A model generated the notes under the pieces. It was not told the origin of the DNA. It did no database searches and worked only from the letters and a program-made list of their open reading frames with translations. A DNA stretch of 64,000 bases from Janthinobacterium sp. Marseille. Its GTDB lineage: Bacteria > Pseudomonadota > Gammaproteobacteria > Burkholderiales > Burkholderiaceae_D. Below are positions 51,439 to 59,428 of the stretch, piece by piece. Positions within the stretch are counted from its first letter, which is position 1. The number at the start of each line of letters is the position of its first letter. The position numbers and the translations under genes are program-made. The stretch is taken from positions 3,782,001 through 3,846,000 of the forward strand of contig NC_009659.1 in assembly GCF_000013625.1 (NCBI RefSeq), given 5' to 3'.

Positions 51439-51810
51439 GTGAAAATTAACGGCCTACAAGCACGCGCACTTCGCGCTGCAAATATATACAAATCCATTGG
51501 ACTCACTCAATCTGAAGTGGCTTCCTTTATTGGCGCCAGTCAATCCCAGGTGAGCAGGATCTTAAATGGGCGCGGACTTCGTCAATCGCGATTGTTTGAA
51601 GAATTATGCATTTATGCAGAAAATTTAAATAATAAAACATCCATTGAAGCAATTCTTTCCAATCAGGAATTGGTCGGCGCATTAGCGGATACGTGGGATG
51701 GGACGGCTGCTCATTCGAAAGCGCTTGCTGCTGTAATCCGTTCCTTGGCTCTTCTTGCCCCACCTGAAATTAAAATTTTATCTACCGCGAAAAGAGACAA
51801 ATCGTCATGA
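51439..51810 (+). CDS. HTH protein coupled to the second TniQ
   Basis: A 123-residue protein with an XRE/Cro-like helix-turn-helix (GLTQSEVASFIGASQSQVSRILNGRGL, residues ~22-48). The GTG start lies 66 bp after tnsD and its TGA overlaps the next ATG (ATGA), so it is translated together with the second TniQ. It could regulate the transposon or add DNA-binding specificity to its TniQ partner. Confidence 0.75.
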   Translation: MKINGLQARALRAANIYKSIGLTQSEVASFIGASQSQVSRILNGRGLRQSRLFEELCIYAENLNNKTSIEAILSNQELVGALADTWDGTAAHSKALAAVIRSLALLAPPEIKILSTAKRDKSS

Positions 51811-53180
51811 TTGCGCTCTCGCCTTTACCAGACGAGTTAGATCGCGCCTATTTGGGCCGCCTAATGCGAATGAACGGCTTACGGTCCGAAATAGAAATCG
51901 TAAATCTATTGGCGCAATGGGCAAACGTCCCGCCTCCTTCTCGCCATGGTGTGTGCTGCCTAGAACTCCTCTGCCGGGCTGCGCATATGGAACTGACGCA
52001 ATTTGTTTGTCGACATACAACGCTTCCGCTGCGCAGATCATTCACCTCATACTTCCCTGATTTGGCTCATGGTAGCCTCGAGGGTCAATCAATGTTACGA
52101 ATGACCGGCATGCGATCAGCGCGGCCCGGCGCCTATCTTTGTGTTGACTGTGTTAAATCAGATCTTGCGACCTACGGTATGAGCTATTGGCGGCGCGACC
52201 ACCAGTTGCCGGGAGTGGTCTTGTGTACGAAGCATCTGAGGCCGTTACGCTATGTCGACAATAACGACGTTTTCTTAGAACCGCCATCACGCTTTGTCGA
52301 TAATAGTCATGAAGTTGGCGAAGCATGGGCGAGGTTGAATCAACACCACTCTGGAATTCAACGTTTTCTCGCAATCTCGCGTGAGCTGTTGGATCGCGAT
52401 AAACCAATTGATGTGAAAACGGCCCGTTTTGTGCTCCACGAGCGTGCCAGCAAGCGAGGTTGGTGCACTCATGCCGCCAAATCCACGAAACCTTTGTTAA
52501 GCGATCAAGTATTGGCGAATTTTCCTCGTGATTGGCTATCGACGATATTTCCAGTGCTGGCGGATAAAAAGCCAAGCATTACATTAAATCAAATGGACGG
52601 GGTGCTCTACCTATCCACCTCAGCATCTTCCGTTACGCCTTACATTTTGGCGTGCTGTGTCTTGTTTGAATCAGCCGACGAAGCGCTAAATGCATTGACG
52701 ACACCCCGGTCAATAACAGTGGCACCTCGACGGCGTCAGGCAATCACGCCGATCGATACGGGTGAACTTCGTGCTGCTTATATTGCTGCCAAGGGTCAAT
52801 ACGCTCTGATTCTTCCCGATTTTTCTGGTAGCAGAAGAGCTATCTTTAATAGCCTTGAAGCCATCGGACTACCGAATCTATCCGTCAGAGATGGTCAATC
52901 GCTACTCGCCGCAGCAACTGCATTTTTTGTGAAAAAGCGATCATTGGCTGACAGTGCGGCACTGGGCGGCATCGAATTGGACGCTTTAGAGCACATCATC
53001 CGACAAGGGGGTGCCCACTTGGCCGCCGCGCTTAAGGATATCTCGGCACCGCCTACTGGTCCAGGAACCGGCGTCTTACGTGTAAAACCGAAAACGCCGG
53101 CCGAAGCCGGCGCTACGATCACTCAAGCCATAGAGCAATCTTCCTGTCATCGCATTTCCGAATTGGAAAACTCGAACTAA
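51807..53180 (+). CDS. tniQ: Second TniQ-family protein
   Basis: A 457-residue TniQ protein, smaller than and different from the TnsD-like one. The N-terminus (LSPLPDELDRAYLGRLMRMNG) and zinc motif (CVDCVKSDLATYGMSYWRRDHQLPGVVLCTKHL) are intact, but it lacks the TnsD-type C-terminal signature. Two TniQ proteins are known in type I-B CAST elements, where one serves Cascade, but no Cas gene exists here. Its role may depend on the HTH protein. Confidence 0.82.
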   Translation: MIALSPLPDELDRAYLGRLMRMNGLRSEIEIVNLLAQWANVPPPSRHGVCCLELLCRAAHMELTQFVCRHTTLPLRRSFTSYFPDLAHGSLEGQSMLRMTGMRSARPGAYLCVDCVKSDLATYGMSYWRRDHQLPGVVLCTKHLRPLRYVDNNDVFLEPPSRFVDNSHEVGEAWARLNQHHSGIQRFLAISRELLDRDKPIDVKTARFVLHERASKRGWCTHAAKSTKPLLSDQVLANFPRDWLSTIFPVLADKKPSITLNQMDGVLYLSTSASSVTPYILACCVLFESADEALNALTTPRSITVAPRRRQAITPIDTGELRAAYIAAKGQYALILPDFSGSRRAIFNSLEAIGLPNLSVRDGQSLLAAATAFFVKKRSLADSAALGGIELDALEHIIRQGGAHLAAALKDISAPPTGPGTGVLRVKPKTPAEAGATITQAIEQSSCHRISELENSN

Positions 53181-53331
53181 ATTGCATTCGTCGAACGCCA
53201 AAATGTGGCTGAAAAGCCATCGTCGAGCGGCATCAAGTATTTGAATCGGTCCATACGTCATGGATCATCTGAACACAGCGCGGTAACAGATTCAAGACTT
53301 ACTACGCATGCACAAGTATTGGAAATTATGC

Positions 53332-54591
53332 CTAACTTCGATTCATGGAGTTCCAAAACAGGGCCCAGAAACCATCGTCGCGCGGTGCCAAGTCTTCGTA
53401 CTGCGCCATGCGTTGCGGATCATTTGAACGCATAGCAGCAATAGCAGGCGCAACAGGCGCGAGATAAGTATCTGCCGCTTTTTTGAAATCTTCAAATCTC
53501 AAATCATCAGTGGTGCGTTCAAACGCCACGCGATGGGCAGCAATCCAAAGTGCGATGATTATTCGTTGAATACCTCCCGTGAGTTGAATGATCAACTCCG
53601 CGAATCCATCACTCACAGGCAGCTTCTTTTTTACATATTGGTACTCGCATAACTTGGGGAAAAATACATGACGAAAGCGATGATCCAGAGCTGCTTCAAA
53701 GTGAGGTAGTGGATGATAGCCCGCCGTGACGAGTCTCTGCGTCGTACTCATGCGTTTAGTTAAAGCACCAACGCCGTCAGGGGTCCCCGAAAATAGCAAC
53801 GCAATCTGGCATGTATTTGTAAAATTTAATATCCCCTTAAGGCAAGCATCTTCCACAATGCTTAACTCAAGGCCGCCCTCATTATTTTTACGCCGACTAC
53901 GCCGTTCAATGCTTTGGATCTTGAAGAAATTCTGCACCTCGTCAAGATGCAAAATCCCGAGGAAATGACTCGATGCTACCTGGCGCCATTCGTCAAGCAT
54001 CTGAACACCATCACGGCGATTTTTGGCAAGTGAATTAACGAATCGCTCCCCTTTGGTTACATTGTCCCAAGCCATCATCAAATTTGCCGCCAGATCATCC
54101 GTGCGGCCACTGGCTGGCACGTCTGTGGATAGCCAAACGACCTGCGATAAGCCATTAGCCATCTGCGGAAAATTTTCATGGAAAATTACTTGCTGAGGAT
54201 AAGTGTTCAATCCACGCAGCACCGCCTCGGTCTTCCCACTTCCAGAGTGCCCCACAGCTATTGCCGCGCACGCTGGCGAACGTGATGGTTTGCGTGCACC
54301 GGCTTCACCACCAACCATGCGCCAGGTTTCCGCAAACAAGGGATCGCGATATCGATATCCTTGTCTAGTCATCAGATCCATGGTTGTTAATAATTGTGCG
54401 CCTTCAAGTGAAGGAATGTGCAGATCACGCAGGCTCATCAAATAATGCAAACGGATGTGTACCGGCATGCCCTTCATTTCCCCGGGCAACGGCGGCAAAT
54501 GAAGTAATGATGCCAGCGCTTCTTCACGTGACAAAATGGGACCGAGACCGCGGGTTAAAATATTGCCGTTATACGGATCGTGGTTTGACAT
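53332..54591 (-). CDS. tnsC: TnsC-like AAA+ transposition regulator
   Basis: A 419-residue AAA+ ATPase with Walker A GHSGSGKT (residues ~114-121), Walker B LGILHLDEVQ (~211-220) and the sensor region LLFSGTPDGV. It relays the target signal from TniQ/TnsD to the transposase. Length is between Tn7 TnsC (555) and TniB (~300). The ATG lies downstream of the tnsB stop; a TTG (54603) overlapping that stop is an alternative. Confidence 0.85.
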   Translation of the reverse strand: MSNHDPYNGNILTRGLGPILSREEALASLLHLPPLPGEMKGMPVHIRLHYLMSLRDLHIPSLEGAQLLTTMDLMTRQGYRYRDPLFAETWRMVGGEAGARKPSRSPACAAIAVGHSGSGKTEAVLRGLNTYPQQVIFHENFPQMANGLSQVVWLSTDVPASGRTDDLAANLMMAWDNVTKGERFVNSLAKNRRDGVQMLDEWRQVASSHFLGILHLDEVQNFFKIQSIERRSRRKNNEGGLELSIVEDACLKGILNFTNTCQIALLFSGTPDGVGALTKRMSTTQRLVTAGYHPLPHFEAALDHRFRHVFFPKLCEYQYVKKKLPVSDGFAELIIQLTGGIQRIIIALWIAAHRVAFERTTDDLRFEDFKKAADTYLAPVAPAIAAMRSNDPQRMAQYEDLAPRDDGFWALFWNSMNRS

Positions 54592-54599
54592 ATGCAAAA

Positions 54600-56825
54600 T
54601 CAATCCCCTTCGCCGTTAGCAGCTGCGAACATACTTTTCATCATATCGAGATAAGCTGCCTCCGTTTCATCTATCGAAGGCGGCTCGGATGCTCTCGGTT
54701 CGACCATCGTCTGCTCGTCAGTCTGCGTCTCCATTTTTCGAGAGTCTGTCATCGTTGGCAGGGCACCTCGATGTCGCTCTATCGCCTCTGCAGTAAGCGC
54801 CTTGGCTCCAGCTACAAGTGCTTCAACTCTTTGGCGTGACTTCAACGCGGCCAGAACATTAGCGTGTTCCACTTCCGCGCGATTCAATTTTCCGATCATA
54901 AATGCATCGAGCACTTCATCAAAGGTCTGATCCTTTGACGCCCGGGTCTGCTCGGATAAACGTAGATCCAGAAGCCCAGGCCCTGTCACATTAGGGACCC
55001 ATATACGTGACACAGACCCGGGATAATGATTGGCAGTAATCTCCCAACTGCCAAAATTGCGTGCATGCGCAGTCCATTGCTCTTCATTGACCACTTCCGA
55101 CTCGTAGTGCAGACCACCAAATCTCACGCCAGCTCGTGACACCGTTGCAGATTGGTTGGGCAAAAGGGAAGTCACAAGCTCCGACTGAGTAAATCCTCGA
55201 CGTGTCCCAATGCCGACTTCGTGTCCCCAGCGCCACAAACCAGCGGGACTAGGCATCACACCTGCAGCAATCATGTGGGTATCCACGCGCGCAACACGAT
55301 TAGCTGTCAGGTTGTACTCGGCAAAAATCGTGTGGAGGTATTCAGTGTATTCCCGCACGGACAAGACTGCTTCATTGGGATCAAATCGTCGCAGTTCATA
55401 TTCTTCTCTGCGTGCATCGATGGCTCCAGGCACCCACAGGTATTGACGATCTTTCTCAATGCGGTGAAGTACCTCCACCAACCCTTTCATGTCAGGTCGA
55501 TACGGCGGCGCATAACTCAAGCACGGAATCAGTTTGGCACCAGTCAAACTTGCTGCACGCGACAGATATTCACCGCGGTCACACATGAGAACTGCCGGCA
55601 TCGTCGGAAAGGGATGCAGACACAATACTGGCTGGTATTGCCACAAATCTGCGACCAAGGCAGGGTCTGCTGCGGCGTTGAATAAGCTTACTTTAGCCGT
55701 ATCCCAACTTGGCCCAGTCAAACACACATAGAAGCCCACCACTGCGGTCGACCATATATCCACAATGATATAGACCACCGGCCGGCCAATGATCCAAGCT
55801 CTGTTCACGCTTGACCGAAGATAAATGTCACCAATAGTAGAATCGATGGCCCATGTATGCCCTGGCCCTGCGACGCCTTTCCAGTTACGCCCTGTCATTC
55901 CTCTAAGACTTCGAAGAAAATGGCCCTTGGTAGTTTTCTCTAGCAGTTTTTGGAGGCGGGGCACTTCGGTAAGCAAGACTCGCTTTACTTGTCCTCGGTT
56001 TGGGTACTCGCCCATTTTTAATTCAAGAGGGATGAGATCATTATTCTCCTGTCGGTACCGTTTCACAAACTCGCTATTCATTATCTGTGTGTAGCGAGCC
56101 GGAAAATCTGGCTTCGGAGATGGAATTTTTTTGTCGGCTGCCATGATCCATTGACGCCACTGTGTACTTATCCCAGGCTGCTCGGGTGGCAACAATTTTC
56201 CTGACGCACGCGCGACTCTCTGCTTCTCAGTTTTTCTGCCAGCCTTTTTGCGGCCATCGGTATCACAGGGTCGTGCAATACCAGGCGCACCACACCGATC
56301 ACGGCGTGGTCTTAAGCTCTCCTCACGAAAACCAAGGCGACACAGTTGCGACCAACATTTGTAGATCAATGCACGACTTAATCCACTTGCATCAACTGCG
56401 CTTTTTACCAAGCCACCCATACCGCCATTAACCAAGATACTGGTTCTAAGGTTATCGTAGTCAAAGAAACCAGCCATCGCCGCCTTCCGTGTTTCATATC
56501 GAGCCTGATCACCCTTTCCCTTTATTGGCGAAAAAATATTTTCAATTTCGATTCCTGCGAGAGTACCTTCTTCTTCAAGCTGTTTCAGCTCAGCATATTC
56601 GGCCCAAATTAATTCCCCAATCAGCGACAATGGCTTTTTCTTTCTGGGTGACTTGGTTACCACCAATTTTGGTCTGCCGCCACGCCGCTTGTTCTTATGC
56701 GGCGCATCTGTAAAATTGATCAAGACTGCCTTGTTGATGCGCGGCTCGACCAGGATCACACGGTAAAGACCTTCGTAGTTGCCAGACGAAATGCGTATCA
56801 CTTGGTTGTGCATCAGAATACCCAT
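54600..56825 (-). CDS. tnsB: TnsB-like DDE transposase
   Basis: A 741-residue transposase of the Mu/TniA/TnsB type that binds the end repeats and joins 3' ends. Catalytic residues are D328 (HTWAIDST), D416 (VLMCDRGEY) and E451 (GLVEVLHRIEKD), a DD(35)E arrangement. N-terminal DNA-binding region and C-terminal TnsC-interacting tail are plausible. GGAGGT precedes the ATG, which overlaps the tnsA stop by 13 bp. Confidence 0.92.
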   Translation of the reverse strand: MGILMHNQVIRISSGNYEGLYRVILVEPRINKAVLINFTDAPHKNKRRGGRPKLVVTKSPRKKKPLSLIGELIWAEYAELKQLEEEGTLAGIEIENIFSPIKGKGDQARYETRKAAMAGFFDYDNLRTSILVNGGMGGLVKSAVDASGLSRALIYKCWSQLCRLGFREESLRPRRDRCGAPGIARPCDTDGRKKAGRKTEKQRVARASGKLLPPEQPGISTQWRQWIMAADKKIPSPKPDFPARYTQIMNSEFVKRYRQENNDLIPLELKMGEYPNRGQVKRVLLTEVPRLQKLLEKTTKGHFLRSLRGMTGRNWKGVAGPGHTWAIDSTIGDIYLRSSVNRAWIIGRPVVYIIVDIWSTAVVGFYVCLTGPSWDTAKVSLFNAAADPALVADLWQYQPVLCLHPFPTMPAVLMCDRGEYLSRAASLTGAKLIPCLSYAPPYRPDMKGLVEVLHRIEKDRQYLWVPGAIDARREEYELRRFDPNEAVLSVREYTEYLHTIFAEYNLTANRVARVDTHMIAAGVMPSPAGLWRWGHEVGIGTRRGFTQSELVTSLLPNQSATVSRAGVRFGGLHYESEVVNEEQWTAHARNFGSWEITANHYPGSVSRIWVPNVTGPGLLDLRLSEQTRASKDQTFDEVLDAFMIGKLNRAEVEHANVLAALKSRQRVEALVAGAKALTAEAIERHRGALPTMTDSRKMETQTDEQTMVEPRASEPPSIDETEAAYLDMMKSMFAAANGEGD

Positions 56826-57712
56826 GCGGACCTCCGCGACGCAATTGGATTCAGATTCCAGAAGGCAGTATCAGATAAGAGTGTGATGGGTTCATGTGGC
56901 CGCCATCCTCTGCGCAAATCAACGGGTAATCGTCCAGAGCACACCGCTTGCCAAAACGCCCGTTGAGCCAAGTCGATGTCATTAAACACATTACTCAATC
57001 GTTCGAGCACATAGGTCAACGAACGTCCCGACCACTCCTTTTGATTTGCAATGACGAAGTCGATCACAACCGGGTCCGCTGGTATGCCCAACACCCACGG
57101 CATGCACCTACGCAGCGTATCAGCCACCAATTCGTCATACATTGATGGCGTTATCAGCAACCACGGAATGCCGCGCTCAAGCCAATATTGGCGTTCAATG
57201 GCCAATAACTCTCGGGTGCGATTGTTATCAATTTCTTTGTTGATCTTAATTGCAACAGCTAGCAATTCGATCTCACCAGTAACAAGTTTCAAAGTTAGCA
57301 GCAGATCGGTGGTCATCACCCAGTCTGCGGAGCGGCCATTTCCATGTACCTTGGGATGTTTTATTCCCAATTGTTTTGCAAGCTGCAATGTCCCTGGAGA
57401 TTCTGACGCTAAGGGATTAAATAGGTATGCAAAAAGTTCGCTGGTTGAATTTCCATGGCTCAATGGGATCTGCTCCCTGATATCGACGACAGATGGAAGC
57501 ATGGTAGAGAACAAGAGCCCAACCCACTCCTTGTCGCTCAAGAGCTCCCTTTGACGTCCTTCCCATAATTGCAAATGAGAACGTCCTTCGCTTGCAGGAT
57601 CGCTCCGGCCCACCCGGTGCCAAGGAATATAGGTTTCATATACCCCGTGTCCTCTGCCTACGCTCGTGTAGCGGTCAAGCAAATTTGGGGTAAATCTTTT
57701 TTGAGTTCGCAT
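56813..57712 (-). CDS. tnsA: TnsA-like endonuclease
   Basis: A 299-residue TnsA, the restriction-endonuclease-fold subunit that cuts the 5' ends. The N-terminal catalytic region contains an acidic residue (E56 or E62 in RELLSDKEW), D136 (VMTTDLLLT) and K156 (AVAIKIN). The Gln preceding the Lys in Tn7 (Q130) is not conserved. The ATG at 57710-57712 has AGGAG 6 nt upstream; a 40-codon open extension upstream was rejected. Confidence 0.88.
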   Translation of the reverse strand: MRTQKRFTPNLLDRYTSVGRGHGVYETYIPWHRVGRSDPASEGRSHLQLWEGRQRELLSDKEWVGLLFSTMLPSVVDIREQIPLSHGNSTSELFAYLFNPLASESPGTLQLAKQLGIKHPKVHGNGRSADWVMTTDLLLTLKLVTGEIELLAVAIKINKEIDNNRTRELLAIERQYWLERGIPWLLITPSMYDELVADTLRRCMPWVLGIPADPVVIDFVIANQKEWSGRSLTYVLERLSNVFNDIDLAQRAFWQAVCSGRLPVDLRRGWRPHEPITLLSDTAFWNLNPIASRRSAWVF

Positions 57713-57743
57713 CGATACTCCTGTGAATAGAAACGGCAAAGCT

Positions 57744-57853
57744 TTGTCGTCCACTTGCCGAAGGCAAGCGGACGACAATCCGAATAGAAAAGTGGACGAC
57801 TGTTTGAACAGCGTAGAGGCGTGCGAATCCATTCGAGCCTTTCCATGGAAAGG
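57744..57853. promoter_or_regulatory. Palindrome-rich control region upstream of tnsA
   Basis: Several strong dyads lie within 110 bp: a 35-nt imperfect hairpin (57744-57778, arms TTGTCGTCC/GGACGACAA with an inner CTTGCC/GGCAAG), a repeated GTGGACGAC at 57792-57800, CTGTTTGAACAG (57800-57811) and the 16-bp palindrome CCTTTCCATGGAAAGG (57838-57853). A longer pair CGAATCCA (57824) / TGGATTCG (57869) brackets the last one. This looks like an operator cluster for tnsABC and/or the adjacent RNA. Confidence 0.65.
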
Positions 57854-57861
57854 TCAAAGTA

Positions 57862-57890
57862 TTGACAGTGGATTCGGGAGAGACGATACT
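57862..57890 (+). promoter_or_regulatory. Plus-strand sigma-70 promoter
   Basis: TTGACA (57862-57867) is separated by exactly 17 bp from GATACT (57885-57890). It points away from tnsA toward the small RNA candidate. TGGATTCG, the right arm of an inverted repeat, lies in the spacer, so a repressor could control it. Confidence 0.75.
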
Positions 57891-57896
57891 TGATGC

Positions 57897-57966
57897 TGGA
57901 ACAGTCAATATCCAAGCAGCAAATACAAAGCCAGAGAGCTAGAACCCTCTGGCTTTGGCCTTTTTA
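57897..57966 (+). ncRNA. Candidate ~70-nt small RNA of the transposon
   Basis: From the predicted start near 57897 the transcript runs into a 10-bp stem (AAAGCCAGAG / CTCTGGCTTT, loop 10 nt) followed by GGCCTTTTT, an intrinsic terminator at about 57927-57965. A 24-codon frame spans it but its ATG precedes the predicted start. The transcript is antisense to the spacer between the small HTH gene and tnsA. Function is unknown. Confidence 0.6.
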
Positions 57967-58008
57967 GCGCCCCAACTGTAGTTCTGAAATTGTTATTTCC
58001 AGGCTAAG

Positions 58009-58296
58009 TCATGGTGCCCTCCCCAAAAAGTTACTACCGGTTTCTGCATCTGGATCGGCAGGGAATTTTGCTCCAGCCTGTTGTTCAAGCCAATTTGCAA
58101 TGTCGGTCGTCAGTGCAAACCAGCCGCGCCGACCAGGCAAGATAAAAACGTTTACCCCGATTTCACTTCTCTGCTTGCTGCGATGAAACGCTGCATAGGT
58201 CTTGAAACCCAAGGCAGAGTAAAGATCACGACCGCCAACAGTCGGCCCATATAAGGTGATTAGTTGATCCACAAGACTTCTCGGTGCTGAGATCAT
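58009..58296 (-). CDS. Small DNA-binding-like protein upstream of tnsA
   Basis: A 95-residue protein (MISAPRSLVDQLITLYGPTV...) with a compact helical region that looks like a winged or excisionase-type DNA-binding fold (GGRDLYSALGFKTYAAFHRSKQ...). AAGGG precedes the ATG. Its position by the palindromic region suggests a regulator of tnsABC or the RNA. No confident family assignment. Confidence 0.55.
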   Translation of the reverse strand: MISAPRSLVDQLITLYGPTVGGRDLYSALGFKTYAAFHRSKQRSEIGVNVFILPGRRGWFALTTDIANWLEQQAGAKFPADPDAETGSNFLGRAP

Positions 58297-58391
58297 GAAG
58301 ACCCTTTATTTGGATTGATTTGACTTGATCTTGACAATTTCGCGCGAAACAATCTAGGCTGCACGAATCCAGATTCAAGTGACACCAAAAT

Positions 58392-59216
58392 ATGAAACGA
58401 GCGCGCGGCGGGCAAAAAAAACACTGGGCCGAGCAGGCGCGTGTGCAATGTTGGTACGGTGAGGTCAAGCGACGTTGCGACTGGTCGGACTACTTGCTAG
58501 ACAAAAAATTTGCGTGGACAGAACCAGACGGTGATGATCGTGAATCCGCCACCAGACCCAGAACATTCGAATGGATTCGCAAGAAATCACGAGTTCCGCG
58601 GGGTCTCGACCCTCGTTGGCGAAGCATGGCTGATCTAGTTGTTGCTGTTGAGAAAAATGTGCAGCTTGCAGGAACGCAAGAATTTTACGATGCTATCTTT
58701 TGGGACCTCCTCCAGGATACGACTCCAAGCCCTGAGACAGTACAGCATCAAATAGACAAACTTTTGGCTACCAACGGTCTGGTTCGTGTTCCAGCTGAGA
58801 GGGTTTCAGCAAAGGATTCACATTCACTCGCGAGTTATGACGAGCCCGAATTATTCGATCGTTGCCTAAGACTTTCACTGCACCGAATGAACCAGCTTTC
58901 GCAAATTGCACTTGCTTGGCTGGTCTACATACAAACTGAACCTCCGCACAATGCTAGATTCCGAGTTGCCGTCGAAGCAATTGTTGACCAGCTCCTGGAT
59001 CATTTTTTCGAGGATCATTTCCCCGATCTGCACCTCGATTACTACCCGGAAGCCATAGGTACTCTTTGCCAAACTCGACTGGATTTGTCTGCGCGCAATT
59101 TGAGCGGCTATGGTTACATTGAAACGATCGGAACTTGGCCGGTGATTCCGGAAGAATTGGTTGGAAAACTTACAGAAAATCACTTAATTCCAGAAATTCA
59201 CTTTTTTTGCCCCTGA
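58392..59216 (+). CDS. Uncharacterised protein between tnsA and the right end
   Basis: A 274-residue protein of unknown family. The N-terminus is highly basic and Trp-rich (MKRARGGQKKHWAEQARVQC), followed by RPRTFEWIRKKSRVPRG and a helical C-terminal half (residues ~130-230). It is transcribed divergently from the small HTH gene and lies directly inside the right-end repeats. It may be cargo or an accessory transposition factor. Confidence 0.65.
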   Translation: MKRARGGQKKHWAEQARVQCWYGEVKRRCDWSDYLLDKKFAWTEPDGDDRESATRPRTFEWIRKKSRVPRGLDPRWRSMADLVVAVEKNVQLAGTQEFYDAIFWDLLQDTTPSPETVQHQIDKLLATNGLVRVPAERVSAKDSHSLASYDEPELFDRCLRLSLHRMNQLSQIALAWLVYIQTEPPHNARFRVAVEAIVDQLLDHFFEDHFPDLHLDYYPEAIGTLCQTRLDLSARNLSGYGYIETIGTWPVIPEELVGKLTENHLIPEIHFFCP

Positions 59217-59307
59217 TTGGTCCAGTCCGAAGGGTTCACTCCACTTTGGAGAGATGGAAATGCAATAGCTGAGATTCGCATCAATACCGCTACCAAATCG
59301 TATCTGA

Positions 59308-59428
59308 AAGTTGCCATATAAACGCATTTCAAAGTTACTCAAAAGCGTTTAATTGGCAACTTGAGATGCACCTTAATCGCATCATAAAGTAACCGGCTAT
59401 TCGCTTCAAAGTAACCGAGATAGCTAAA
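59308..59428 (-). repeat. Right-end TnsB-type binding site array
   Basis: Four units on the bottom strand, reading inward: AAGCGAATAGCCGGTTACTT (59387-59406), ATGCGATTAAGGTGCATCTC (59363-59382), AAACGCTTTTGAGTAACTTT (59331-59350) and ATGCGTTTATATGGCAACTT (59308-59327), plus a half unit CGGTTACTTT at the outer edge (59408-59417). They match the left-end units in inverted orientation. A further degenerate ATGCGAATCTC copy lies near 59270-59283. Confidence 0.8.

Larger units (their letters stand above)
49282..59426. mobile_element. Tn7-like transposon (about 10 kb)
   Basis: The element carries tnsA-tnsB-tnsC on the minus strand, a TnsD-like tniQ, an HTH gene and a second tniQ on the plus strand, two uncharacterised genes, and inverted arrays of 20-24 bp repeats at both ends. 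Two candidate 5-bp target duplications were noted: TAGCT (49282-49286 and 59421-59425) and AGCTA (49319-49323 and 59422-59426). Exact termini are unresolved because neither option gives the usual TGT...ACA ends. Limits are therefore approximate. Confidence 0.85.

Noticed and set aside
57713..57832. 40-codon N-terminal extension of tnsA
   Set aside because: It runs through the palindromic control region; the ATG at 57712 has a good ribosome binding site and gives the usual TnsA start.
57893..57967. 24-codon ORF over the small RNA
   Set aside because: Its ATG lies before the predicted transcription start and there is no ribosome binding site.
49567..59426. CRISPR-associated transposon
   Set aside because: No cas genes and no CRISPR array occur in the window; the short direct repeats found are transposon-end sites, not spacer-separated repeats.
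39225..59426. The 49-59 kb element inserted directly into this glmS attTn7
   Set aside because: Its left end lies 10 kb from glmS and its tnsA-proximal end faces away from glmS, opposite to Tn7; the end repeats differ from those at 39261.
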